NCBI GenBank assembly: GCA_019059635.1
Contig: JAGVRJ010000008.1
Coordinates: 992,001 to 1,056,000 of the forward strand
Length of the DNA stretch: 64,000 nucleotides
Direction of reading: 5' to 3'
Source of the DNA: Proales similis
Taxonomy: Eukaryota > Rotifera > Eurotatoria > Ploima > Proalidae
The notes under the pieces were generated by a model. It saw only the letters and a program-made list of their open reading frames with translations, was not told the DNA's origin and did not search any database. Of the stretch, positions 1-14,911 are shown piece by piece; the stretch's first letter is position 1, and each line of letters begins with the position of its first letter. The position numbers were made by a program, and so were the translations under genes.

Positions 1-3000
1 CCGCTGGTAGCGCAGACGGCTCTTCTCCTGTTGCCTGTGATCCGCCTGCCTCTTTCTCTTCATCGGCCGCTATTTGACCACTCTTGGCTCTAGAGTCGAC
101 TAAACCAGCTGTCTCATCCTTCGCTCGCTCTTTCTCCTCATCCTTTTTCGCTGACGCAATTACTAATTTGAATAAATTAGAAATTGATTGATGGCTTGAT
201 TAATGCGCTTTTAGTCTGACCGGCTCTGTTTCGGGATCTCAATGTGTAATTTGTCTCAATCAACGGCGATTTCTTCTCCTTTTTCGGCTTGAATTTCTTT
301 TTAAACTCACACGCAGGCAACGGGTCTATGTTTCGCGTCTCATTCAGGTTGGGGTTGATTCAGATTGGTTTCTGGCTTACCATTGAAAGGGAAACACGAC
401 CAGAACTCGGTCTGGGTGTCTATTACACTCCTGATTGTTTCAAAGGCTCTGGATTCAAATGAGAACTTGACCAAGTGCGCTTCAAAGAGAGAAGGTCGAG
501 AATTTACCCCGGCTTGGCGTTGATGGGAGCCACGGGAGGACATGCATCACCTAACAGAATCGACACGCAACTGGCCATACTTTCGCTAATCGAGTTCAGA
601 TTGTATCCTCCCTTTTTATGAGCTTTTAAGACCAACACGAACTGTGGTGGGGAAAACTCAAACCTCGAGCGCCATGACCACTCGGCCGTTGGCTAGCGCC
701 GACAACATTTTCGTCATTTGCGCATAACCGTCTGGACTTATGCTATAGCCTCCGAGCGGGTCGCCTGCCGCGGCGTCAAAACCAGCCGAAATGATCACCA
801 GGTCTGGCTCGAACTTCAATCACAATCATTTTCCGATCGTCGACGAACAATCGGCAGAAAGAGAACCTCGTAGGCGATGGGCATCACGACTCTGTGAAAA
901 GCTGCCATGTACTCAGCATCTCCGGCACAGTTCAGATTCCAGGGCACGTTCACTGTGAAGCCTGGTCAGAAGGCGTGAGAATAAAAAGAAAAAGCATCGT
1001 GCAAATGGAGGGCAACAAACCTCTGCCCGATCCGGAGCCGACAAAATTGAAATTTGAGTTGGCACCTGCTGGATAGAACAGCCCGTTTTGGTATCGATGC
1101 AGAGAAATGAACAGCACGCTTTAAGAGCATCAAGTTCAAGTAGAGAAGGTCAAATGGCAAAAGAGAGGCTCACGAGGCATCATCGTAGAAAATGTCTTGA
1201 GTTCCGTTTCCATGATGCACGTCAAAGTCGAGAATTAGGACCCTTTTGATCAATTTTGAGGAAATATTCAGAATTCGAGCTTGACAAGTGAAGACTGGTG
1301 GGACCGATCTACTTTTTGACTGAGGAGTACTTTTTGAGCGCGTACTTGCTGGCCACAGCCACGTTATTGAAAAAGCAAAAACCCGAACACTGGTCCGGAA
1401 AGGCGTGGTGGCCAGGAGGCCGACAAATGGCCACCCCGTTCAAACACTGAACCAATGGTAAATGAAGTGATTATGAAAGCCTGAAAAAAGTGAACAAACC
1501 TTCTCTGAGCAAACAGCATCAACAACTGTGAGAAGAGAGCCGGAGGCCAGCAGAGCACAATCGAATGTGTCTTTACTGAAGTAGACCGAGTCGCGGTTCA
1601 TCGATCTTCTCAGCAGCTCCTCGTCGCTGAGAGCTTCTAATTCTCTCAATCTGCTCACGTAGTCGGCTTCGTGGCAGAGCGCAATCTCTGCATCGCTCGC
1701 TTTCCTACAATTCAGCTCTTCGCACCTCTGATACAAGCCTTTTTCTCTTAGACGCTCTACGATGCTGCTTATTCTGTCTGGGCACTCAGGGTGCATCCTT
1801 AGTTCGGACAAATCGGTAATCGACGTTATTCAACTCGCTCGTGTTCAATGGAATGAAAGTATCTCACCGGTCTAATAGATTCTCATGCCGCATCATTCTC
1901 ATGTCGGTGCAAACGCACGTCCTTCGAGAGGGAGATGGCACAGGTTCACTTTGCAATGCCGTCTGCAATTCGCACAAACTGAGCACTTGATGAGGCTGTT
2001 CGCGGCCGCATGGCTCCAATCTGTTCGTTCAAGAATGAGCGAGTTCTGAGACAAGTTGCAGTCAAAAGCCTTTCACCCGTCAATGAGTCGTCTCTTGGCT
2101 TGTTGAACATAAGAATCGAAGGCTAGCTGGTCATCCAATGCATTCAAATGCTGAATAGACCACCAGTGCGGTCGTAGCACTGTGGTCAAGTTCAAAACTG
2201 CCTCTTTCAAACTGCGAAAATGGCCAAGAATGTGACATAGAGGTGATTGGTTAAGGCAAGCTCACTGAGAGTCAACCGTCTTGTTCAGTTTGGCCAGACG
2301 AGGAAGGGGCTTGGATAATAATGAGCCGACTACCAAGGCGCATGTTTCAGCAAACATCACTGATTCGGGATCGCGCTTTGAGAGAAACACTGACAGGGAA
2401 GCTCGCATTCGTTTGATTCGGTCTACTTACAGTGAGCATGAATAGCACTCGGCCGTTGGCAAACAACGAGAGCAAATGGGCCAAATGAGCGTAGAATGAA
2501 GAGGAAGCTTGAAAGCCCTAGAAGTGTGGCGTTCTATTAAACCATTTAAGGGCTGCTAGTCTCAGCATACATTGGCCGTGTTGAAAGAAGACGAGAGCTG
2601 AGTGCGAACCAGCACCAGATCGGGATGGAACTATTTAAAATGTTCAGGAATGAGACGTCCGGATGTGATTTGAATACGAATAATAACGAACCTCATTGGC
2701 CAGCGGCAAGAGAAGATTCAAAAGCACAAGAAGAAGCTGATAATCTGATGGCTGAGCCTTAAAATCGACCCGGTCATGATTCGCGTTTGTTTATTTTCTT
2801 GTTCACTTGAAATATTGATTTACCTGATGAAGGCAAAGGTTGGCATTGAAGCCAATGCCTTGATCAACGCCAATCGAGTCAAATAGATTGCAATTGTCCG
2901 ACTGCATTTGGCCGTGAAGAGAAAACTTGAAAACCCTCAATAGACAATGAATTGGCCACAAGTCTGCACAGAGTTGAGATTAGGAATAGGTACTTGTTGG

Positions 3001-3570
3001 ATGAGTAGAACGCTTGCTGCATCGACAGACTGTGCTCAGAGTGCCAATTGACGAACAGAACGCGTTTGACTCTGCCTCTTTCAAGCAGACTCTTGGTAAG
3101 CTCGCACTCAAATGGAAACTGAGGCTTCGTATTTGGCAGCAGAGCGATTCCGCTTTCCAGCTTTTCGTCCAGAATCAGGTCAGCCAAGTGGATGCATCCT
3201 CCGAGCGCGTAGCTCTCGCTCTCGCCCAGCAAAAGGCCGGGGTCGAGCTGCGCCTTTTCTCCGTCGTTCAGGAGCCGCGCGTCACACTTTCTAATCAGTG
3301 ACGAATGGCTGTCACAAACTGCATCGTAGGCGGCCTTCAGCTCGGCCTTGTCCTCGTCCAGCATACACTCGTCGAATAAAACTCCGCATCTAAGGCACCA
3401 ATCAAGAGCTTAAATTCGCACCGTGAATCAAGTCAACAGTACCTGGCTGTCTGGCCGACCAAACCCGAGTCGATTGCCTTCAATCAAAAAAGCAAAACAA
3501 TCAGAGCAGGCGATGCAACCTTCTTTGAGTGTCTCACCAAACTTTTTATGTGCTCGAGCAGCTCTTCCAT
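1..3570 (-). CDS. HDAC6: HDAC6-like class IIb histone/tubulin deacetylase, 3' end beyond window
   Basis: Zinc-dependent deacetylase with two tandem deacetylase domains, the arrangement of HDAC6, which deacetylates tubulin and other cytoplasmic proteins. Many exons are joined by introns of about 41-70 nt. The start [10 protein letters not shown] is the first ATG of the open frame. The first domain (about 3.4-2.1 kb) keeps the fold but has lost its catalytic motifs: [16 protein letters not shown] replaces the usual [18 protein letters not shown] replaces PPGHHA, and [14 protein letters not shown] replaces the GFDA zinc-ligand segment. The second domain (about 2.0-0.5 kb) is intact: [51 protein letters not shown] and a final LE-GGYN. 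Downstream, a Lys/Glu/Ala-rich frame is open to base 1, so a linker and perhaps the ubiquitin-binding zinc finger lie off the edge; the splicing between 150 and 400 is uncertain. HDAC10 has the reverse order (active then dead), so HDAC6 fits better. Confidence 0.88.
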
Positions 3571-4170
3571 TACGTTCAAGTGACCGCCTAATCTGTCCGA
3601 TTTGAATTTGGCTTATTTTTCGGAAAAATTGATTAATTATGCAGCTGTTCAGCAGTGCAGTGTAAAATACGTTTATTCATTCGTTTGTGCACTCGTTGAT
3701 TTGATGTCACAGCTTTTCACGTCTAAATTGTGCTCACGACTCAATCGGGCAAGCAAACAGAAAAAGGCAAGCGAAAATCGGGGAAAGAGAGATCAAGACC
3801 TAAATCGATCGATTTAATTCTTGAGAAATGAGGAAAAATAAAACTGTGTTAAGCTAAAAAGTGATTCAAGTATTGCATTCCTGTCAACCTACTGCCGAAA
3901 CTTGATTGCTGAGGTGAAGATTCGAAATTCGGGGATGATTATCGCACCTGCAGCACTGCAAGCGGCCCAGAGCGGGCCAGTGGACAATGAGGTCTAGAAA
4001 CGAGCAAGATTAGAGAATCTGCTTGGCGCGAAGAGAAGGAATTAATGCATTTGAGAATTTCAGCCGTTAGTTGTGCAATCGACTCGATATATAAAACAGT
4101 GAACAGAGAACGAACAGGAACATTAAACAGTTGGACTGTCGGCCTAATAAAGAAGGTTATAAAATAAAAC
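3571..4170. promoter_or_regulatory. HDAC6/RPA1 divergent intergenic region
   Basis: This 600-base gap separates the divergent start codons of the HDAC6-like gene and RPA1, so it should hold both promoters and 5' untranslated regions. I see no coding frame with family similarity, and I cannot point to a specific core promoter element. Confidence 0.5.
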
Positions 4171-6504
4171 ATGTTCAAACTGAGCAAGGGCAGTCTGCGG
4201 GTAAGCATAAGCGGCAGCAACATTTAAATCAGATTAAGACCAACCGGAAAATTGAAGGAAATTCTCGACGGCAACAATGTGGTCGATCCAATCCTGCAGA
4301 TACAAAACATAAAGAACATCCAAAACAACATGGACGGCACCACACGTTTCAAGGTCACCTTGTTCGACGGAGAAATCCAGCACACGTGTAAGCGGGCCAC
4401 GCCGATTGCGCTCATTCAGCGGCTTGTCTCTTGAATTTCAACTTTCAGTCGGCATTTTGGCAACACAAAAAAATTACATGGTGGAGGAGAACGAGCTGAC
4501 GGTGGGCAGTGTGATCAAGCTCGAAGAGTACGCGTCTAATGTGCTCTCCAAAGATCCTCCAAAGTAAGTGAATTGCTCGTCCATTGGTACACTCTATCAA
4601 ACATGCGATCGCCTCTAAAAGAGTTGTGGTGATTTTGCTCAACTTTGAGGTGCTCGGCGAAATGGAATGTGCCAGTCCTAATACGGTCAGCGTCAAAAAC
4701 GAGAATGTAGAGCCTAAGAAGCCGGAACCTAAACTCGCAGAGGGTAAAAGCTTCTATGGCAAGCAGGAGCCGGAGCCTATCACCAAAGTGCAGAGTTCGG
4801 GCAAAATTTCAACCCCGATCGACAGCTCTAGCAAACCTTCAAGTCAGACGGAAACTTTCAACGGTTTTAAAATTACCGGCATTACAGCCCTGAATCCTTA
4901 TCAAAACAAGTGAGTACTTCCATTCATTACTGATTTTTTGCTCGAACGGACCTGAAATCTCTCGAATCGCCATCCAGATGGTCGATCAAAGCAAGAGTGA
5001 TCAACAAGTCCAACGTGCGCACCTTTTCGAACGCACGCGGCGAGGGAAAGCTGTTTAGTGTCGATTTGATTGACCAGACTGGCGAAATAAAAGGAAACGC
5101 GTTTAACGCCGAAGTCGACAGACTTTACGAGATGCTTCAAATTGACAAAGTAAGTCAAGTCAATGTGGCATACAACCCCAACGAGCTGCTCAACTCACTG
5201 GCATTGGCAGGTTTATTATATTTCGCGAGCGCAGCTAAAAACGGCGAACAAACAATACAGCAAGTTGAACAACGACTACGAAATGACATTCAACCACGAT
5301 ACTCTGATTGAGCCCTGCGTGGAGGCCGACGACGAAGTGCCTCACATGAACCTGAACCTTGTGCCGCTCAGCGAGCTCTCCAACAAAAATCCCAACGATT
5401 ATGTAGACGTTATTGGCGTCGTGAAATCGTCGGGCGAGCTGACCACAATTGTTACAAAGCAGACGAATCGCGAACTGCAAAAGAGAGAGATCCATTTGGT
5501 CGACGACAGCAACTGTGCAATAAGCTGCACTCTTTGGGGAAAGCAAGCGCAGGACTTTGAGGCAGACGACCATCCGGTTGTGCTCCTGAAAGGAGCCAAG
5601 CTGGGCGACTATGGAGGACGAAACCTGAGTGTGACCTCGAACACTGTCCTTCAGATAAATCCGGACATTCCGAAAGCACACTCGATGAGAGGCTGGTTCG
5701 ACCAGGGCGGTCATGAGGCCAATCTGACAGAACTGAGCAACCAGGCGAACAGCCAGGCGGGCACGATGACCACCGGCCACATGCAGGCGAACTGGAAGCT
5801 GCTCGACTCGCTCAAGGACGAAAAGCTCGGCATGGGCGACAAGGCCGACTACTTCTCTGCGAACGCCTACATCATGTTTGCCAAGAAAGACAACGCCATG
5901 TACATGGCATGTCCAGGCGAGGGCTGCAACAAAAAGGTCATCGATCAGAACGACGGTACCTACCGATGCGAAAAATGCCAGCAGAGCTACGAGAACTTCA
6001 AGTGGCGCATGATTTTGAACGTAAACAATTCCTTGCAAATGCTAACGACCGAACGTCAGACAATAACTTACAATCAAGGTCAGCTTGGCAGATCATACAG
6101 AATTTCACTGGGCCACGTGCTTCCAGGAGACGGCCGAGACCATATTGGGAAAAACTGCCGACGAACTCGGTGAACTGAAGAGCACAGTATGTATTCTCCG
6201 TCTTCCACAACGATCTGCTCGCTAAGCAAACTTGATCGCTTTTCTAGAACGAAGTTGCATTTGACGAAGTCTTTTCCAACGCAATCTTCAAGCCATATAC
6301 GTTCAAGCTGCGCGCCAAAATGGAAACGTACAACGTAAGTAAAACGAAGCGCCATGCCATTTAGTCAAGGCGTAAATGACGTGACATAAAAAGGACGAGC
6401 GACGATGCAAGGTGTCAGCGGTGAGCGTTGAGCCAATCAATTACGTGACGCAAGGAAGGCGTCTACTTCAAAGACTCAAAGAGTTCGCCAAGAGCCAATA
6501 CTGA
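4171..6504 (+). CDS. RPA1: Replication protein A 70 kDa DNA-binding subunit
   Basis: Large subunit of the heterotrimeric nuclear single-stranded DNA-binding complex used in replication, repair and recombination. The first exon is ten codons (MFKLSKGSLR), followed by a 57-nt intron and EILDGNNVVDPILQIQNIKN. Domains in order: the N-terminal OB fold; an acidic/Ser/Pro linker; DBD-A starting at NPYQNK-WSIKARVINKSNVR; DBD-B with NPNDYVDVIGVVKSS and RREI-type strands; and DBD-C with the zinc ribbon CPGEGCNKKVIDQNDGTYRC followed by EKC. The end, FAKSQY then TGA, matches the family's short tail. At least eight exons; small introns have clean GT-AG ends (for example gtaagt at 5152 and 6334). A polyadenylation signal AATAAA lies near 6706. 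The length is about that of animal RPA1. Confidence 0.97.
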
Positions 6505-7561
6505 CGAGTCCAATATTAAAATGATTCAATTGCACAATTTCCTTCTTCTGGGGGGACCCAATCGGCTTTCATCTTTAAAATTTACATCCAATCTCCTTCC
6601 TCCCCTCCCCCCCTTCCCCTTTTCTCTCTCTCTCTCCCACACATGTAAATCAGCCTCAACATTTTGTAGCAGAGCAAAATCCTTGAAAATGCACAAAAGT
6701 CACAAATAAAGACGAATAAACGAAATGCTTTATTAATCCGACGAGCATCCGGCTCATTTAGTTGATCTCGGGCGCATATGTAAATTGAACGAACCTTTTC
6801 GGTGGCTAAATTTAAAATGCAAATTAGACAGGGCTTGAACATGCTCAGGTGACGAAGTTAGAACAAGAGTGACCGTGTTCGATTAGAGTTCATTTGTCGC
6901 CCGGCCCCGGCTGTCTAGCGGGAATAAATTCGGCGCCAAATAGCTTCGACACGGGCCTGTCTTAATTACACGTTGTAGGCTCTTGCGGCGCCTATGGGCT
7001 CGTCAGGCATGTCGACAAGCGTTCGACACATTCTCCAGAGCTCATTCATCATCATTCTCTCCTTCCTATCCTCCCTTCCCACTCTTCAATCGCCTTGACT
7101 GATTGGCGCTCTCGCTCACTGCGATCGGTGTTTTCAACACGAGCGATTTCTCTTTCTAACTTGACGCGCAAGAGCGTCAGGCTACACCCATTTTATTGCC
7201 TCTTTTGAACCAGCATCTCTTCGCTCGATAATAACAAAAAACGAATTGAAAGGAAGAATAATGAAAAAGAGGAAAGCAAAATGCAAAGTACAAATGAAAA
7301 GTCGAACGATTTGAGGCAAATAGAGACCTGGGACATTCATTTAAAGACTGGGCAAAGCAATCGCATTTATATATTTTGAAGAATCGCACAGGAACCAAGT
7401 AGAAATGCCAATGAAGAAGAAGAAGAGAAAAATCGAAAAGCGCAGATTTAGCAGCTATGGCCGTAGGTGACTTGAGCCAGAGTTGGGCTCTCTGCCCTTG
7501 GTTGTGTATTGCGCGGGCGAATATTAAGAATAGAGAGGAGAGTAAAAGAGAGACGCGTTGT
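6505..7561. other. RPA1-Hox3 3'-3' intergenic region
   Basis: Converging 3' ends. It starts with the RPA1 3' UTR and includes a long pyrimidine tract (about 6594-6639, C-runs then CT repeats) and an AATAAA near 6706. The Hox3 3' UTR probably occupies the right part. No coding or RNA gene recognised. Confidence 0.5.
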
Positions 7562-9479
<1,918 letters not shown>

Positions 9480-11880
9480 GGCACTTGGTTCTTCACGGCT
9501 GCTCCTAATTTTGCTTCTATGCGAAATTAAAAGCGATCGATTATTAATAGGGCTCGGCAACTAGGCTGGTCATGACGCTTCTAATTAAGGCCAGAGACGG
9601 CAAAGAGTCTAGTTCATATATCGAAAATAAGAAAGCAATAACAAGACGAAGGAATACGTGATCAGCTAAAAGAGAATTAGACGAATAGAAATGAAGAAGC
9701 GCCTCAATCGGATTAAAATGAAGAGTAGCGAATCAAACAAATGAACGATTGGTGGCGCCAATCTCCATTCTGATTGGCTAATGCTCATGAGAGTGAGCCT
9801 CATTGGACTAGAGCTGCAGACTGACGAAGCTCTCCTGCCCGGGGAGAGTGGGTTGGTGAAAGGAACGATTGGGACCGGCCCTTGGCTCAACAAAATCTTC
9901 TCTTTGCCATTCTAGTGCATTCAATCCGAAAACACAAGCCGGCTTGCATCAATCATCTCTGCTACACCTAAACACGACGCTGAACCAAGTCGGTCTAAAG
10001 CGGTGATGTGCGCTCTCTTCTTGCCGCGGCGTTTAGTGATGAATTTCTATTTCAAATGCGGCGAACAGAGAATAAAGAGTTTAAAGAAGAATGAAGACGA
10101 ATAGAAAGAGTCTGAGAGCGAGAGAGTGAAAGAAGAAGAAGAAAAAGAGGGCGCGTATTAAAATCGCATTAGGCAAAGCAACGACACCGAACGGTATTGA
10201 CGGCGGATGGTTAGCTTTGAACAAGCGACCCTTACTTGCCACTCTCATCTCACCTTATCTCAGCAATAAATCAAAGCAAAAGCCGAAATCTTCTCCTCGA
10301 CGACTTCAGTTCAACTTCAAAATGTCTTTGAATTTTTCCACTTTGGCATGCGACAGGCAAGGTCTTGTCGGTCCGAAGAGTCGAATAGAATAAACGCTAT
10401 AAATCAAGAATAGACCCCAACTAAGGAATATAAACGCGCACACAGTTGAAGGTTTAATTCATCGATGCCAACTGCGTCTCGACTCGGCTTTTTTTTTTTG
10501 CTCCGCTACGTTAATGCAATTTTAATGACTGTTCAGCGCCAAAGAGGCAGCCAAAAGAACTGTGTGCGATGGAAGAGCCACAATGAAGAAAGATGATGCG
10601 ATTATCAGCAAAACTTGTTGAGCGTCTTAGATAAGATTCGCCTGATCCTTTCACTCTCGCAGACTCGCACCCTCTCTTTGATTGTTTCATTCTTCCCTCT
10701 GTGAAGCTTCTGTTGGGCAATCATCTCCGATGCACAATCAAGTCAGAGCAGCGAATAGAATGAATAGAAAGAACACGCCGATTAGACCTGATCGAAACGA
10801 AAGAATGAGATCGCCAGTCGACGTGACGTTTATAATTGTGATTGTCACTTGCGTAAGAGCAATAAATCCAATAAAATAAAAACCAAATCTTATTTCATTT
10901 GATGTGAGGGCGCCAGGCGACGGGGTGAGGCCAGATTTGTGCACTCGGGCACGAAGGTCTAAATAACCGATCGGCGCTCGCCTGTAGTCTGGTGTGAACG
11001 TGTTCGATCGGGGCTGTTGATATGAGCGAAATTGAACATATTTGGCCTCGCCGGGCCTCCTTCTATCGTGTTTGCTTTCTCAACTCGTAAAAGAAAATGC
11101 ACACTGGCCACGTTGTCGACCGGGGCCCATTAATAAATCGCAAATAAATAAACAAACAAACGAATAGAAAAGAGGCTAATACAGGTGAACGTCAGCTCGC
11201 CTGACGGTTCGCCGCGCTGCTTTGATTTCTAACGCAGTCAGGCTAAATGAGCCAACTTATTCGATTGATTGGCGTCAATCGCGCGATCGCCGCTCTAACT
11301 TGCTCATGTTTATTCAAACACAAGTTCAATCAAAGTGCCTCACTTTTTCTCACCTAAATTTACACGATTCTTAGCTTTCGCCCTCGTAAGGTGGTCGTTC
11401 GTGCTTCGAGGAGCAGTCGGCTCTATTAAATGATTAATTGAGCGAAGGTGCAATCAAGAGCCTGAAACGCAATCGAAAGCTATAAAAACGCGTTCATTGA
11501 CGCTTTATTAGAGGCGGCCGCCCGTTCGCCTTCAGTCGAGCAGTCTCCCTAAACCCATGGGTGTTTGTTTCTCAGACTTGAAAAGCGCATGCAAATACGC
11601 GGCTCAAGTCGACTTTAATCTTCCGGCTACTTAACCAATCTCCTGTTCTATTTCGACCTCAACCTTTGCCAACGCGTTCATTTGGCATTGCTCGCGAGCA
11701 CTTAGTCCGCTTGCGCCCAAGTAGTTCGATAGATGAACGAGTGAATGATGAATGCGTCTGTGGGCTTGAGCTCAATCAGATCAGACAACGGATTTAGGAA
11801 CGAAAATCTAGAAAGAGACTAAGTGTAGCGAGAGTTTATTGATAGCCAATGATAGAAGGAGCCGCGTGCGAGTGAATTGT
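9480..11880. promoter_or_regulatory. Hox3 upstream region, non-coding
   Basis: 2.4 kb between the Hox3 start and the 3' end of ODAD3, long for this window. It has no frame with family similarity. It holds Hox3's promoter and probably enhancers. There is a short poly-T run near 10490 and several AT-rich stretches (around 10700-10880 and 11130-11170). A miR-10-like sequence, often found inside Hox clusters, was not seen. Confidence 0.45.
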
Positions 11881-14171
11881 TTATCGCCGCGAACGTCTGA
11901 CCATGTGACGTCTGTTCTTTGCCTCAACGATCTGTTTTGACGCTTGTTTGATCTGATCGCGATAGCCGCGGAAGTCTTCGGCACCGTCATCCACGTTGCC
12001 TTCTTCTACCTCTTTGTTGCGTTCGGCCTGATCGCCCAGTTTGAGTGGAACTCTGACATTGTTCTGGGGCACTTCGGCTCTCGCCTCTTGTCGGTTCGCT
12101 TCTTTCTGCAGCTCGCTCAGACCCTTGGCTTCGAGCTCTTCGTACAATTTGACCAGCTTCTCCTCGGTCACGCTCAACAAGTCCAATATGTACTCGTCCG
12201 AGTTCTTTGAAATCACTGTCGACGGCACATGGCTCTTGGTCTTCTCGTCGGTTCAAGTACAATTAAAACTCAAGCTCAATTAGATGAGACCTTAAGCCAC
12301 TCACTGATTTCAAGTCTTTGCATTTATTGGCCAAGTGCTCAATGTCGGCCTTGAGTTGAACAATCAATCGACGCGATTGCTCCAACTTGAGTTTTGCATC
12401 ATCGCGTCTGTCCTCTTCTTTCTTGGCCTCGTCTTGATGTTGCTCGACAACACGTTGACCCCTTAAGACAAGCGAGAACGCCTCGGGTTAAAAAGTTCTT
12501 GTTCGTTGTGAATGCTAATGCTGCCTGTACTCACTCGGACATCTTTTGTTCGCCTGAGTATTTCATTTCTTCAAATTTACGCATGAGACTCTCTTTCTCG
12601 TCGCGCAGCTTTCCGATCAGCTCCTCGGCCTCGGCCTTGTCTTTTTCCAGCTTGCGCGTTTTGGCGCCTTGGTCTTTGTAGCGCTCAACCACCTCCTGTG
12701 AAGACAGTGCCAATTATAAATCGCGTCGGTTGTAGTCATTATTAGGTAAATCGAAACAAATAAATTCGGCGAATTACACTCATCGAATTGACGCCAGTCT
12801 CCTCTTTAATCTTGTCGAACGCCTCCTCGTACGAGCTTATCTTTTCTCGTTCCGCTTCGGTCATTTCCTTGTCTATGTCCTCGGGCACCAGTGCAGGCTG
12901 CTGGTTCTATGTCAAAATAGAGAGAAAAAACACGGATGAAATGCATGTTTACAATAATTGTGGCCGCCGTCACCGCAGTTGGCCACGATGATGCGCGCGC
13001 CACGTCCCAACTGACACATGATTGCTGATCTCATTAATCATACTCACCACACGACGATCAATGCGCTCCGCTTGCATCTTCTTTTCAGCAGCTTCCTTCC
13101 TCATCGATCCCAAGTAGACCTCGCGCTCTTTTCGCTCGCTTGTTTGATTTGAAAATAAAACAGAATGACCATTAGACCCGATTGCTGACCATTCCAATCT
13201 TCGTGGCTTACTTGTAAACTTTCTCTTCAAACTTGGACAGCTCGTTGGTGGCGTTTTCTTTGGCCACGAACGCATCTTTGTTTATTGATTTGAATCGACG
13301 CAACTCCTCATTAGACGCCTCAATCTGCTTTTCCAGCTCGTCTAGTCGCTGACTGTAGGTCAGACTTTCCTAAAACACGCCGTAAACAATGACGTGATTC
13401 GCCGATTAAACGAATACAAGTCCAAACAAACTCGCGCCGGCTCACTCACTCTGATCAAGTGCTCTTTAATTTGGTGATAGGTTCGCTGAATGGTCAGCGC
13501 TTCGTTGCATTTAAGCTCGGCCTTGTTCAGCTGGTTCTCTAACGAACGCTGCCTGACTGCCGTTTCCGACTCGCCTGCATCTGTTCTCTGAAGCAGGTCG
13601 GCTTCCATCTCCATTTGTTCGTACTTGGTCTCCAATTCCTGCAGCTGGCTCTGTTTGCTTACATTGTCGTGCCTGAGCGCATTCAGTCGCTTCATATGAT
13701 CACTATGCTTCTGGTCCAGTATTGTTATGGCAGTCTTTTTCGCAGATTGTCAAGTCTCGCTATTGAGTCAGCCAAAGTCTCACCCTACCTCGCCTGTTTT
13801 GTTTTTCATTGCCGCTCTCTCTGACTGTCGACCGCTGAACGCCGAGTTGAGAACTTTTTCATCTCCCTGTTAAATGTAAGGATCATCCAGCGCCGACCAG
13901 AACTCAGACGCGTCAATGAATTTACCTCTAGCAGGTCTTTTAGCTTCAGACGTAAATCTTTGTTGTCTTTTCGCAGCTGGTCGATTTTCTCCTGATTCTT
14001 GCGCTTGGTCCACTCGGCGTTTTCATGGTACGCTTTTCTATCGCCCTCTACAATTTTGGACAAGAATCAATAGAAACGAAGATGAATGCAACAGCCAGTT
14101 TCCAACCAACCCAATAGAGCCAGTTTATGCTTCAGAGTGTCGATTTGCTCGCTGAGCGTCCCCTGTTCCAT
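11881..14171 (-). CDS. ODAD3: Outer dynein arm docking complex subunit 3 (CCDC151)
   Basis: Coiled-coil axonemal protein that helps anchor outer dynein arms to doublet microtubules, so it marks motile cilia or flagella. It starts MEQGTLSEQIDTLKHKLALL, then EGDRKAYHENAEWTKRKNQE, which closely matches the conserved N-terminus of vertebrate CCDC151. It continues with KDLLEGDEKVLN, DQKHSDHMKRLNALRH, ERKEREVYLGSMRKEAAEKK and EEMKYSGEQKMSE, all family landmarks in the expected order. Nearly the whole protein is predicted coiled coil with heptads rich in Leu/Lys/Glu. About nine exons with introns of 50-90 nt. The tail is basic (NRRHMVRRSRR). It converges with nothing to its left; UQCRB lies divergently 740 bases upstream. 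Confidence 0.93.
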
Positions 14172-14911
14172 TGTCTCTCGTCTTTTCGGCTCCTTGCTGC
14201 TTCTATTTTCTTTTTTGTTTTTGGACCGCTCTCAGTCTCGTTCGTTTTAGTTTGTTGAATATATAACGATGAGATTTGCTCAAACACACACTTTAAGCAT
14301 CGCCCTTAAACGGTTGCCATAACAACCGAAAAAGCAAACGCTCCACTAGGCAACTTAATTGAGTCCGAGCTGTTGCGTGCCTCTTAGTCACGATCCTGCT
14401 GCCCGGTGATCTCCATGTTCTTAAAATGTTTCGACCAAAAATTTCGTTTTTTATTTTTTGTTTTCCGTCACATCTTTATACAGCAGCTGCTACATACAGC
14501 ACCGATAATTAATGAATAGAAAAGACGAAAAGAAGCGAAACCATGACCAGATCGGAATATTTGAAACAACAGGTCCAAATAGACTTGACATCCAATTTCG
14601 AACTCAATTAGCGGTTGAGCAATCTAAAAGTTTGAAAAAAAAACAAATCGAAGACGGTTCAAACAAAGGACAAAACAGTCGCCTAGCTAAGCAGGCAAAT
14701 TTGCCAGCTTTCTTTTGCATGCGCGCTCAAGCAGCGAGTTTAGTCGAGCGCATTCTTAAAAGCAAAGAGAAGCGTCATGCAACTCTTATGTATGAATTAA
14801 TGTGAGGCATTCATCTGGGATTGCGGCATATCGCGGCCGTCCATGGTCATGAGCTGATTAGTTGTATTCAACCCCGTTTAGAGTTGATTAGTCGGAAGCA
14901 GGAAGAATAAG
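14172..14911. promoter_or_regulatory. ODAD3/UQCRB divergent intergenic region
   Basis: Gap between divergent starts, so two promoters are expected. An open frame at 14512-14805 (Lys/Asn-rich, no family similarity) is probably chance. No RNA gene seen. Confidence 0.4.

Noticed and set aside
340-543. Separate small gene at the left edge
   Set aside because: The frame continues directly from the HDAC6-like catalytic domain ([11 protein letters not shown]), so it is an exon of that gene.
5235-6038. 267-codon minus-strand open frame inside RPA1
   Set aside because: The plus-strand reading is RPA1 with full family similarity; the antisense frame shows none.
5909-6178. Alternative plus frames over the RPA1 zinc ribbon
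   Set aside because: Out-of-frame shadows; the RPA1 frame contains all four zinc Cys and continues across introns.
14512-14805. 97-codon Lys/Asn-rich open frame
   Set aside because: No family similarity and lies in a divergent promoter region.
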